A program made the translations under genes and the position numbers. From Maritimibacter sp. (GTDB lineage: Bacteria > Pseudomonadota > Alphaproteobacteria > Rhodobacterales > Rhodobacteraceae): a DNA stretch of 64,000 bases. Under the pieces are notes generated by a model. The model saw nothing but the letters and a program-made list of their open reading frames with translations. It was not told the DNA's origin and made no database searches. Shown in pieces: positions 43,502 through 51,671 of the stretch (the first letter of the stretch is position 1; the number at the start of each line of letters is the position of its first letter). Location of the stretch: contig NZNT01000020.1 in NCBI GenBank assembly GCA_002695005.1, positions 1 to 64,000 on the forward strand, read 5' to 3'.

Positions 43502-44437
43502 TTGGATCAATCCGTGAACAACGTGGCCCGCACGCAAGCGGTACGACGGACGACGAAGACGCAGGAAAGCGGCTCCGTCGCCGCATCTCCTTCGCCTGAA
43601 AGACCCGCGATCGGGCATACTTACTCCAAACGCGACCTGACCTATGCCGACACGTTCGACAACAAGGTGCAGGCCCGTCTGATCCGCTGGATGGAGATGC
43701 TGACAGGCAAACTCCTCATCTTCCGGATGATCGGCAAGTTCGAGCGGCTCGGCGCGCCAACCGGCATCGATTTCTGGGCCGGCGCGATGAAAGCGATGGG
43801 GATCGAGATCCGCACGCCACAGGCGCAGATCGACAACATCCCGAAGGAAGGGCCCGTGATCGTCGTGGCCAATCACACGCACGGGCTGGTCGACGGCATG
43901 ATCCTGGGCGAAATCATCTCGCGCGTGCGTCCGGATTTCCAGATCCTGACGCGGTCGGTCCTGACCGGGCTGGACGAGGTGGCGAGTTCGTTCCTCATCC
44001 CCGTGCCGTTCCCGCATGACCCGGATGCCCAGCAGAAGGGCAAGGAAATGCGCGCTCAGGCGCTCGAGCGGCTCCAGAAGGGCGGCGTGATCGCCGTGTT
44101 TCCCTCGGGCGTCGTGGCGGCGTCAGAAACCTGGTGGGGCCCTCCGATCGAGGCGGAGTGGAACCTGTTTACCGCGCAACTCATCCGCAAGACGGGCGCA
44201 AAAGTGGTGCCGGTCAAGTTCCACGGCCGCAACACCCGCGCCTACAATATCGCGAACAAGGTGTCAGCCACGCTGCGGCAGGGCTTGTTGATCCATGAGA
44301 TCGTGCGCGCCTGCAACCAGCCGCATGCCCCGACCATCGGTGAACCGCTGAACGAAGATCAGCTTAAGACGCTGTCCAAAAGTCCGCGCGACTTCATCAA
44401 GTGGCTGCGCGAACACACGCTGTCTCTGGGCAAGTAA
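43502..44437 (+). CDS. Lysophospholipid acyltransferase family protein
   Basis: The 311-aa protein has a PlsC-type domain: VIVVANHTHGLVDGM (about residues 119-133) and AVFPSGVVA (the EGTR-equivalent region). The His and Asp of the catalytic motif are separated by five residues instead of the canonical four (H-x5-D). A TTG at 43502 is the likely start (GAGGGGG 8 nt upstream); a GTG at 43514 is possible. The protein would acylate a lysophospholipid or related lipid. It follows ptsH by 44 nt. Confidence 0.85.
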   Translation: MDQSVNNVARTQAVRRTTKTQESGSVAASPSPERPAIGHTYSKRDLTYADTFDNKVQARLIRWMEMLTGKLLIFRMIGKFERLGAPTGIDFWAGAMKAMGIEIRTPQAQIDNIPKEGPVIVVANHTHGLVDGMILGEIISRVRPDFQILTRSVLTGLDEVASSFLIPVPFPHDPDAQQKGKEMRAQALERLQKGGVIAVFPSGVVAASETWWGPPIEAEWNLFTAQLIRKTGAKVVPVKFHGRNTRAYNIANKVSATLRQGLLIHEIVRACNQPHAPTIGEPLNEDQLKTLSKSPRDFIKWLREHTLSLGK

Positions 44438-44440
44438 CCT

Positions 44441-45316
44441 TCAGCGCGTGGGGACGGGCGTGTCCCCCCTGTAGTCGTAGAACCCGCGATCAGCCTTTCG
44501 CCCCAGCCACCCGGCTTCGACATACTTCGTGAGGAGCGGGCAGGGCCGGTATTTGGTATCGGCCAGCCCGTCATGCAGGACGTTCATGATGGCGAGGCAG
44601 GTGTCCAGCCCGATGAAGTCGGCGAGTTCGAGCGGCCCCATCGGATGGTTGGCGCCCAGTTTCATCGCCTCGTCGATGGATTTCACCGACCCCACACCCT
44701 CGTAAAGCGTATAGACGGCCTCGTTGATCATCGGCATCAGGATGCGGTTCACGATGAACGCCGGGAAATCCTCGGCGCTCGAGGCGGTCTTGCCGAGTTT
44801 CTCGACCACTTCCTGACAGGCATCGAAGGTCGCCTGATCCGTGGCGATGCCCCGGATCAGTTCGACAAGCTGCATGACCGGGACCGGGTTCATGAAGTGG
44901 AACCCCATGAATTTCTCCGGGCGATCGGTGCGCGAGGCCAGCCGAGTGATCGAGATCGAGGATGTGTTCGATGTCAGGATCGTCTCGGGTTTCAGATGCG
45001 GAAGCAGGTCTTCGAAGATCGCCTGCTTGACGGTTTCACGCTCGGTCGCGGCTTCGATCACGAGGTCGGATTTGCCCAGATCGGCAAGCGTCAAAGTGGT
45101 CTTGATGCGCCCGAGTGCAGCGTCGCGGTCGGCGGCCGAGATCTTGTCGCGCGATACCTGGCGGTCGAGGTTGCCGGTCATCGTCTCAATGGCCGAGTCC
45201 AGGGCGTCCTGGCTGATGTCCGTCAGGAGCACCTCGTAACCCGCGAGCGCCATGACATGCGCGATCCCGTTGCCCATTTGCCCGGCGCCGATCACGCCTA
45301 CCGTTTCGATTGCCAT
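44441..45316 (-). CDS. hbd: 3-hydroxybutyryl-CoA dehydrogenase
   Basis: The 291-aa protein has the Rossmann motif GVIGAGQMGNGIAHVMALAGY (first 25 residues), the catalytic site NTSSISIT, HFMNPVPVMQLVE (His) and VNRILMPMINEA (Asn). It oxidises (S)-3-hydroxybutyryl-CoA to acetoacetyl-CoA with NAD. AGGG precedes the ATG. In related genomes hbd usually follows etfBA directly; here the DUF6473 gene lies between them in the opposite direction. Confidence 0.93.
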   Translation of the reverse strand: MAIETVGVIGAGQMGNGIAHVMALAGYEVLLTDISQDALDSAIETMTGNLDRQVSRDKISAADRDAALGRIKTTLTLADLGKSDLVIEAATERETVKQAIFEDLLPHLKPETILTSNTSSISITRLASRTDRPEKFMGFHFMNPVPVMQLVELIRGIATDQATFDACQEVVEKLGKTASSAEDFPAFIVNRILMPMINEAVYTLYEGVGSVKSIDEAMKLGANHPMGPLELADFIGLDTCLAIMNVLHDGLADTKYRPCPLLTKYVEAGWLGRKADRGFYDYRGDTPVPTR

Positions 45317-45488
45317 TGCCGACCCTTCCGATGTCCACGTGGACCATAGGCTTGGGGGTGCGGGAGGGGCAAGACCCGCGGGTTAACCTCGACGCGCAAA
45401 TTCACCCCTTGGACCCTGTTTCGATTAAGTGTTTCACAACGAAGGTCTGCCAATCTCCATCCCGGGTGAAGAAAATGGAGTGGGTGGT

Positions 45489-46316
45489 ATGACCTATGAA
45501 AACCTGGGCGAGGGTGCCCTGGATTATGCCCCGTGTCGTTACGGGAAATCCAAACTGTTGTTCCGTGGTCCCAAGCGCAAGCTGAACGCGCCCTATGTGG
45601 CGATGCTGGGCGGGACGGAAACCTATGGCAAATTCGTCGATCTGCCCTTTCCTGTGCTGACCGAAAGTGCGCTCGACATGCCGGTGGTGAACCTGGGCTG
45701 TGTCAATGCGGGGATCGACGTGTTCTCGACCGATGGCACGGTCGTGGACATCGCGTCCAGGGCCGAGGTGACGGTCATTCAGATCACCGGCGCGCAGAAC
45801 ATGTCCAACCGGTTCTATGCCGTGCATCCGCGCCGCAACGATCGGTTCCTGCGGGCGTCGAACCTTTTGAAAACGATCTATCGCGAAGTCGATTTCACGG
45901 AGTTCAACTTCACGCGCCACCTGCTGACCGCGCTCAAGACGACGTCGCCGGAAAAGTTCGCGATGGTCGAACAAGAGCTGCGCGAGGCATGGGTCGCGCG
46001 GATGAAAACGCTGGTATCTCGGATCGACTCGCGGGTCGTTCTTCTTTGGCTCTCCGGTCACGCACCGGAACAGCCCGACCGGGACACGGCGGAGGGGTCG
46101 GACCCGCTTTTCGTGGACCGTGAAATGCTCGATGCCGTGTCGCCCTTCGTGGAGGAGATCGTCGAAGTGGTGGTGACGCCGGATGAGATCTCGGAAGGGT
46201 TCGCGGGCTTGGCCTATACCGAGTTCGAAGCGCCAGCGGCGCGGGGGATGCTGGGCATTTCAGCGCATGAACGGGCGGCGTCGGCGCTGGATGCGGCGCT
46301 CAGGCGACTCCTCTGA
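45489..46316 (+). CDS. DUF6473 family protein
   Basis: The 275-aa protein has the DUF6473 signature at its start ([62 protein letters not shown] in part). The family is common in Rhodobacterales and has no assigned function; some members lie by polysaccharide genes. The start at 45489 is chosen from the family start (MTYENLG). It is divergent from hbd and convergent with etfA. Confidence 0.85.
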   Translation: MTYENLGEGALDYAPCRYGKSKLLFRGPKRKLNAPYVAMLGGTETYGKFVDLPFPVLTESALDMPVVNLGCVNAGIDVFSTDGTVVDIASRAEVTVIQITGAQNMSNRFYAVHPRRNDRFLRASNLLKTIYREVDFTEFNFTRHLLTALKTTSPEKFAMVEQELREAWVARMKTLVSRIDSRVVLLWLSGHAPEQPDRDTAEGSDPLFVDREMLDAVSPFVEEIVEVVVTPDEISEGFAGLAYTEFEAPAARGMLGISAHERAASALDAALRRLL

Positions 46317-46326
46317 CCGCAATGCG

Positions 46327-46354
46327 AAAGGCCCGCCGAGTGGCGGGCCTTTTT
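46327..46354 (+). terminator. Intrinsic terminator of the DUF6473 gene
   Basis: An 11-bp stem AAAGGCCCGCC/GGCGGGCCTTT with a GAGT loop (46327-46352) is followed by further T residues. Symmetric A and T tracts make it bidirectional, serving etfA too. Confidence 0.92.
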
Positions 46355-46408
46355 GGTGTGCACGGCGTATGCACAACGTGTGCACACCGCGTACATACGA
46401 TCGTATGG
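46355..46408. repeat. Helically phased CGTRTGCAC repeats and a 14-bp palindrome
   Basis: Nine-base units GGTGTGCAC (46355), CGTATGCAC (46366) and CGTGTGCAC (46377) start exactly 11 bp apart. A diverged copy CGTACATAC follows at 46390, and CGTATGG at 46402. The last two make a perfect 14-bp palindrome CATACGATCGTATG (46394-46407). Each unit contains the GTGCAC or GTATGCAC dyad. The array lies between the terminator of DUF6473 and the stop of etfA, where neither gene needs a promoter. Function is unknown. Confidence 0.7.
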
Positions 46409-46409
46409 C

Positions 46410-47336
46410 TCAGAGCTTTTCGATCAGCTCCGGCACGGCGGTGAAGAGGTCGGCGACCAGGCCGTAGTCGGCCACCTGGAAGATCGGGGCCTCTTCGTCC
46501 TTGTTGATCGCGACGATGATCTTGGAGTCCTTCATGCCCGCGAGGTGCTGAATGGCCCCGGAGATGCCGACCGCGACGTAAAGCTCGGGCGCGACGACCT
46601 TGCCGGTCTGACCCACCTGCCAGTCGTTGGGCGCGTAGCCCGAGTCGACCGCGGCGCGCGACGCGCCGACGGCGGCGCCGAGCTTGTCGGCGAGCTTTTC
46701 GATCAGCGCGAAGTCGTCTTCGGAGCCGACGCCACGGCCACCGGACACGACGATGCCCGCCGAGGTGAGTTCCGGGCGGTCGCTTTCGGCCACCTTGTCC
46801 TCGACCCATTCGGAAAGGCCGGACGCGGCGGGCGCGTCGATGGTCTCAACGCTCGCGGAGCCGCCGTCACCGGCCGCGTCGAAGGTGGAGGTCCGGAAGG
46901 TGATGACCTTCTTTTCATCCTTCGACTTCACGGTCTGGACAGCGTTGCCGGCATAAACCGGGCGCTCGAACGTGTCGGCATCCACCACGGCGGAGGCATC
47001 GGAGATCACCATCACATCCAGAAGAGCGGCCACGCGCGGCATGATGTTCTTGGCGTCCGTCGTGGCGGGCGCGCAGATGTGCGAGTAGTCGCCGGCGAGG
47101 GAGACGATGAGCTCCGCGGTCGCTTCGGCCAGACGGTGGCCAAGCGAGTCACCCTCGGCGACGAGCACCTTGGACACACCGTCGATCTTCGACGCGGCTT
47201 CACCGGCGGCAGCGGCGGAGGCCCCGGCGCAAAGCACGGTCACGTCACCAAGCGACTGGGCGGCAGTCACGGCTTTCGCGGTGGCGTCCATAGCGAGTTC
47301 GCCGGAATTGACTTCGGCAAGAAGCAGAACGGCCAT
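46410..47336 (-). CDS. etfA: Electron transfer flavoprotein alpha subunit
   Basis: The 308-aa protein has the EtfA C-terminal FAD-binding region ([52 protein letters not shown] in part). It accepts electrons from acyl-CoA dehydrogenases and hands them to ETF:quinone oxidoreductase. Its start overlaps the etfB stop (TAATG). Confidence 0.96.
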   Translation of the reverse strand: MAVLLLAEVNSGELAMDATAKAVTAAQSLGDVTVLCAGASAAAAGEAASKIDGVSKVLVAEGDSLGHRLAEATAELIVSLAGDYSHICAPATTDAKNIMPRVAALLDVMVISDASAVVDADTFERPVYAGNAVQTVKSKDEKKVITFRTSTFDAAGDGGSASVETIDAPAASGLSEWVEDKVAESDRPELTSAGIVVSGGRGVGSEDDFALIEKLADKLGAAVGASRAAVDSGYAPNDWQVGQTGKVVAPELYVAVGISGAIQHLAGMKDSKIIVAINKDEEAPIFQVADYGLVADLFTAVPELIEKL

Positions 47337-48094
47337 TACACGACCCCCTTCTCTTTGAGTTTCGCGACGAGTTCATCGACGCTCTCGACCTTGATGCCGG
47401 CCGAGCGGGTCGGCGGCTCGGTCGTCTTGACCACTTCGAGACGCGGGGTGACATCGACGCCGTAGTCGTCGGCGGTCTTTTCATCCAGCGGCTTTTTCTT
47501 GGCCTTCATGATGTTGGGGAGCGAGGCATAGCGCGGCTCGTTCAGGCGCAGGTCGGCGGTGACGATGGCGGGAAGCCCGACCTTGATCGTCTGAAGGCCG
47601 CCGTCCACTTCGCGCGTCACGGTGGCCGCGTCGCCGTCGAGGGTGAGCTCCGAGGCGAAGGTCGCCTGACCCCAGCCCAGGAGGGCGGCGAGCATCTGGC
47701 CGGTCGCGTTCATGTCGTTGTCGATGGCCTGCTTGCCGGCGATGACCAGCTTGGGCTGCTCCTCGTCGATCACGGCCTTGAGGATCTTGGCAACGGCGAG
47801 CGGCTCGATGTCCTGATGCACGTCATCGGCGGCGACCACGAGGATCGCGCGATCCGCGCCCATCGCCAGCGCCGTGCGCAGGGTTTCCTGCGCCTGTTTC
47901 ACACCGATCGACACGACGACGACTTCTTCCGCCGTGCCCGCTTCCTTCAACCGGATCGCCTCTTCCACGGCAATCTCGTCGAACGGGTTCATCGACATCT
48001 TCACGTTCGCAAGATCGACACCGGAGCCGTCGGACTTAACCTTGGCCTTCACGTTGTAGTCGATCACGCGTTTGACAGGCACGAGCACCTTCAT
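47336..48094 (-). CDS. etfB: Electron transfer flavoprotein beta subunit
   Basis: The 252-aa protein has the EtfB pattern: [33 protein letters not shown] and [21 protein letters not shown], with a C-terminal recognition-loop region ([19 protein letters not shown]). AGGGAGAG precedes ATG at 48094; a longer frame to 48259 has no support. It forms the heterodimer with EtfA and serves the acyl-CoA dehydrogenase at 33740-35413. Confidence 0.96.
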   Translation of the reverse strand: MKVLVPVKRVIDYNVKAKVKSDGSGVDLANVKMSMNPFDEIAVEEAIRLKEAGTAEEVVVVSIGVKQAQETLRTALAMGADRAILVVAADDVHQDIEPLAVAKILKAVIDEEQPKLVIAGKQAIDNDMNATGQMLAALLGWGQATFASELTLDGDAATVTREVDGGLQTIKVGLPAIVTADLRLNEPRYASLPNIMKAKKKPLDEKTADDYGVDVTPRLEVVKTTEPPTRSAGIKVESVDELVAKLKEKGVV

Positions 48095-48261
48095 GAGCGT
48101 TCTCTCCCTTTGCGCCCCGTCGGGGCCGTTGCTGGAGCATGGTGTAGCGGGGTTTTCGGGGGTGTCACAATGCCAAAGCGACCAAAAGTTGCGTGCCGAC
48201 GCCGCGTTCCGGAGAAATGTGATACCGTTGCGTGGCGTCAATTCAGGGTGGGAGCGCAAAC

Positions 48262-48627
48262 ATGGCGAAGGTTACGGGAATCGGTGGGGTCTTTTTCCGG
48301 TCGGACGATCCGGGGACGCTCGCGGAGTGGTACTGGACCCACCTCGGCATCGACCTGACGCCAAGCGACGCAGAGGAACGCCCGTGGATGCAGGAGGCGG
48401 GGCCGACGGTCTTTGCGCCGTTCCCGAAAGGCACCGACTATTTCGGGCGGGACAGCCAGCAATTCATGCTGAATTTCCGGGTCGACGACCTTGCGGGGAT
48501 GGTCGCAGCGCTGCGCAAGGCGGGGCTGGACATCAGCCACGAGGAAGACATGACGGGCGTCGGCCGGTTCGCCCGTATCCACGACCCGGAGGGCAATCCG
48601 GTGGAATTGTGGGAACCGGCGGAGTAG
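48262..48627 (+). CDS. VOC family (glyoxalase/dioxygenase fold) protein
   Basis: The 121-aa protein has one VOC module: [22 protein letters not shown] at the start and [16 protein letters not shown] at the end, which holds the usual metal-binding Glu. The substrate is unknown. GGGAG precedes the ATG. Followed after 52 nt by the GyrI-like gene. Confidence 0.88.
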   Translation: MAKVTGIGGVFFRSDDPGTLAEWYWTHLGIDLTPSDAEERPWMQEAGPTVFAPFPKGTDYFGRDSQQFMLNFRVDDLAGMVAALRKAGLDISHEEDMTGVGRFARIHDPEGNPVELWEPAE

Positions 48628-48679
48628 GGGTTTCGGCCCGGCGGAGCCTGCGCTACCGTCCCTCCGACAGGAGGTCCTT

Positions 48680-49156
48680 ATGGTCACATTGCCCAACGCA
48701 GCCATCGTCGAGAGCCGCGAGAAACTCATCATCGGGTTGGCCGGTGACTACACGATGGAGTCGCGTGACACGATCCCGGCGCTTTATGAAAAGTTCTTCA
48801 CGCTGAAGGACGGGATCAAGCACAAGGTCTCGGACGTGCTTTACGGGATTTCGATGGAGGCGCGGGCGGACGGATCGTTCCGTTACGGCGTGGGGATCGA
48901 GGTCGAGGAGGCCGAGGACCTGCCGGAGGGCACCTGCGAAATGCACCTCGTCGGCGGGGATTACGTCGTGTTTTCCCAGCGCACGGCCATCTCGGAGCTG
49001 CCCGCGCGATTCGATGCGGTGTTTTCCGACTGGCTGCCCAATTCGGATTTCGTTCAGCGCGACGGTGCTGTGTTCGAGTGCTATCCGGACGACGACAGCC
49101 CGGAGCCGGGCAAGATGCTTTACGAAATCTGGGTGCCGGTCGCGCCGAAACGGTAA
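48680..49156 (+). CDS. GyrI-like small-molecule-binding domain protein
   Basis: The 158-aa protein has an AraC effector-binding/GyrI-like domain over its whole length (KLIIGLAGDYTM, YGVGIEVEEAEDLPEGTCEM in part, YEIWVPVAP). There is no DNA-binding domain, so it is likely a stand-alone ligand-binding or hydrolase-like protein. AGGAGG precedes the ATG. Confidence 0.82.
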   Translation: MVTLPNAAIVESREKLIIGLAGDYTMESRDTIPALYEKFFTLKDGIKHKVSDVLYGISMEARADGSFRYGVGIEVEEAEDLPEGTCEMHLVGGDYVVFSQRTAISELPARFDAVFSDWLPNSDFVQRDGAVFECYPDDDSPEPGKMLYEIWVPVAPKR

Positions 49157-49159
49157 GAC

Positions 49160-49204
49160 CTGAGGCCGACGTCGGTTAACAGGGCGCGAAGGCTGCGGCC
49201 TCAG
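49160..49204. terminator. Inverted repeat between convergent genes
   Basis: CTGAGGCCG (49160-49168) and CGGCCTCAG (49196-49204) pair perfectly over 9 bp with a 27-nt loop. The right arm includes the smpB stop codon. No T-tract is present, so termination is possible but not certain. Confidence 0.4.
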
Positions 49205-49677
49205 CCCTGGTGCTTGAGCAGGCGTTGTTTCTGACGGTTCCAGTCCTGCTTGGCCTTGTCCGCACGCTTGTCGTGGTTCTTCTTGCCCTTGGCGATGCCC
49301 ACTTTCATCTTCGCGATGCCGCGATGGTTGAAGTAGAGCACGAGCGGCACGATGGTCATGCCCTTGCGCTGCGTGTCGTTCCAGAGCCGGGCCAATTCGC
49401 GCTTGTTGCACAGGAGCTTGCGCCGCCGCCGTTCCTCATGCCCGAAGGTCTTGGCCTGTTCGTAGGGCGCGATGTAGCCGTTCACCAGCCACAGCTCGCC
49501 TTCCTTCACCTCGGCATAGCTTTCGGCGATGTTGGCGGAGTTCACGCGCAGGCTTTTCACCTCGGACCCTTCCAGCACGATGCCGACCTCGAGATCGTCT
49601 TCGATCGCGTAGTCGTGCCGCGCCTTCCGGTTCTCGGCGATCACCTTGTAGTTCTTGTTTTCGTCAGTCTTGGCCAT
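49201..49677 (-). CDS. smpB: SsrA-binding protein SmpB
   Basis: The 158-aa protein has the SmpB pattern: [21 protein letters not shown] in part, [27 protein letters not shown] and the basic C-terminal tail [18 protein letters not shown]. It brings tmRNA to stalled ribosomes. The start at 49677 fits the family; an upstream start at 49722 adds 15 unconserved residues. Confidence 0.97.
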   Translation of the reverse strand: MAKTDENKNYKVIAENRKARHDYAIEDDLEVGIVLEGSEVKSLRVNSANIAESYAEVKEGELWLVNGYIAPYEQAKTFGHEERRRRKLLCNKRELARLWNDTQRKGMTIVPLVLYFNHRGIAKMKVGIAKGKKNHDKRADKAKQDWNRQKQRLLKHQG

Positions 49678-49771
49678 CGGCCTGATGTAGGCGGGCGGGC
49701 CGCGCCTGTCCAGTCTGGCCAAAAAATGCTATGTTGTCGGTGTCCATTACGGACTTTCCGGGGGGAAAACC

Positions 49772-50638
49772 ATGTTCAGACGACTGTTTCTGGCGGCGTT
49801 GGCCGCAGTCGTGGCGGTGCCCGTCTGGGCCGAGACCGACCTTGCGCCCGCGACCGCCGACGATTTCGACATTTTCGGGGTCACGCCCACGCAAGTCAGG
49901 TTTCTCGGGCCGTCGGGGAGCGGCAAGACCACGACTGTCACGGTTCTGCCCGGTTGGGTGGCTGTGAACGGGGGACGGGACGGCGCGATCTATGGCGACT
50001 TGGCGGGTGAAGAAATCTGGTTCGCGGACGACAAGAACCGCCGGCTTGTTCAGCTTTCCGCCGCGATGGCGGTGCGCACTGCGATGGGCGGGGGGAACGC
50101 GGAAGCGAACGCGGCGCTGGACGAGGCGTTTGCCGGGTTAGAAGCCATCATCGAGGAACGGCTGAAGGACGTGCCCGAGGACCAACGGCCGCTGGTGGAG
50201 GAGGCCATGCGGGATGCGGTCGGGCTCCCACCGGTTATCGAGACCGTGGGGGGTGAGATCAGCGGCTACAACATTTACGAAGACCCTGCCTTTCGCGATG
50301 ACATCGGGCGCGAGACCTACCGCGCCGAGGCGCTGGGCGCGGCCGGGCCGGTGCGCAGTCTGGACCTCGTGGCACTTGGCGAAATTCCCGAAGCGCAGAA
50401 CATCGTGAAGGCCATTGCCCTGCTCGTCGCCATGCACCGGCAGATGACCGGCGACGACCTTCCGGGGGAGAGCCTGTTTCTCGACCTGCTGGCGGTGGGA
50501 ACCAAGTACTTCATCGTCGCGGTCACGGATCACCGGACCGGGGAGCGCTGGAAGCTGGAGGGGATAAAGCCCTATGCGCCGGGTCTGGCGTCGGTCAGTG
50601 CGGATGCGCTTCACGTGGCAATGGCCGCCGACGACTGA
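49772..50638 (+). CDS. Uncharacterised secreted protein with a P-loop-like sequence
   Basis: The 288-aa protein has a signal peptide (about 20 residues, ending VWAE). Shortly after it, residues about 46-54 read GPSGSGKTT, a perfect Walker A consensus. No Walker B is evident, and the protein is predicted to be periplasmic, so nucleotide binding is doubtful. The middle is helical and acidic (EAIIEERLKDVPEDQRPLVEE). The family is not recognised. A GGGGGG site precedes the ATG. Confidence 0.72.
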   Translation: MFRRLFLAALAAVVAVPVWAETDLAPATADDFDIFGVTPTQVRFLGPSGSGKTTTVTVLPGWVAVNGGRDGAIYGDLAGEEIWFADDKNRRLVQLSAAMAVRTAMGGGNAEANAALDEAFAGLEAIIEERLKDVPEDQRPLVEEAMRDAVGLPPVIETVGGEISGYNIYEDPAFRDDIGRETYRAEALGAAGPVRSLDLVALGEIPEAQNIVKAIALLVAMHRQMTGDDLPGESLFLDLLAVGTKYFIVAVTDHRTGERWKLEGIKPYAPGLASVSADALHVAMAADD

Positions 50639-50658
50639 ACGCCGGCGGCCTTGCGGCC

Positions 50659-51531
50659 TCAGTTGAGCAGGCCCGCGTGGCGCATGGCGCTGTCCATCGC
50701 CGACTTGGTCTCGTCCGAGAGCGCCATGAGCGGGAGGCGCACCTCGTCCTCGATCAGGCCGAGCTTGGCCATACCGTATTTCGCGCCGCAGACGCCCGGC
50801 TCCATGAACACAGCGCGGTGAAGCGGCATGAGCCGGTCGGAGATTTCAAGCGCGGCGGCATAGTCGCCCGCGAGGGTGGCGTTCTGCATCTCGGCGCAGA
50901 GTTTCGGTGCCACGTTGGCGGTCACGGAAATGCAGCCGACGCCGCCCATCGCGTTGAAGCCCACGGCGGTCGCGTCTTCGCCGGAAAGCTGGACGAAGTC
51001 GGTGCCGCACATCTCGCGCTGCCAGGCGACGCGGGCGAGGTCGCCGGTCGCGTCTTTCACGCCGATGACCATCTCATGCTTGGCCAGTTCCGCCATCGTG
51101 GCGGGGGCCATGTCCACGGCCGAGCGGCCGGGGATGTTGTAGATGATGATCGGCAGGCCGACCTCGGCGATGGCGAGGAAATGGGCCAGCAGGCCGTTCT
51201 GCGTCGGCTTGTTGTAGTACGGCGTCACGACGAGCGCCGCGTCGGCGCCCACGCGCTTGGCATGTTCGGTGAAGTGCAGCGCCTCGACCGTGTTGTTCGA
51301 GCCGGTGCCCGCGACCACCTTGATCCGGCCATCGACCGCTTTCACCACCTCTTCGACGACCATCTGGTGCTCTTCGTGCAGAAGCGTGGGGCTTTCGCCG
51401 GTCGTGCCGACGGGGACGAGGCCGTGCGAGCCCTGCTCGATATGCCAGTCCACGAGCCGTTTGAGCGCGTCGACATCCACCTTGCCGTCCTTGAACGGCG
51501 TCACAAGGGCCGGAATCGAACCTTTCAGCAT
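50659..51531 (-). CDS. dapA: 4-hydroxy-tetrahydrodipicolinate synthase
   Basis: The 290-aa protein has the DapA TIM-barrel motifs: [12 protein letters not shown] (about residues 40-51), [14 protein letters not shown] (Tyr of the catalytic triad) and the Schiff-base Lys in [12 protein letters not shown]. It condenses pyruvate with aspartate semialdehyde in lysine and diaminopimelate synthesis. AGGAG precedes the ATG. It is divergent from the lytic transglycosylase, giving two cell-wall-related genes back to back. Confidence 0.96.
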   Translation of the reverse strand: MLKGSIPALVTPFKDGKVDVDALKRLVDWHIEQGSHGLVPVGTTGESPTLLHEEHQMVVEEVVKAVDGRIKVVAGTGSNNTVEALHFTEHAKRVGADAALVVTPYYNKPTQNGLLAHFLAIAEVGLPIIIYNIPGRSAVDMAPATMAELAKHEMVIGVKDATGDLARVAWQREMCGTDFVQLSGEDATAVGFNAMGGVGCISVTANVAPKLCAEMQNATLAGDYAAALEISDRLMPLHRAVFMEPGVCGAKYGMAKLGLIEDEVRLPLMALSDETKSAMDSAMRHAGLLN

Positions 51532-51671
51532 GTCACGCTCCTGTTGTTATCTTGGTCTATCGCCCGTGCCGCGAGTCGGTCCGGTGCAAACGCGGCGGAA
51601 ACTAGCCGCGATGACGGGAAATGCCAAGAATGTGTGTTGCGAGAGCACTCAAGCGGGATAGGTATTCGGGC

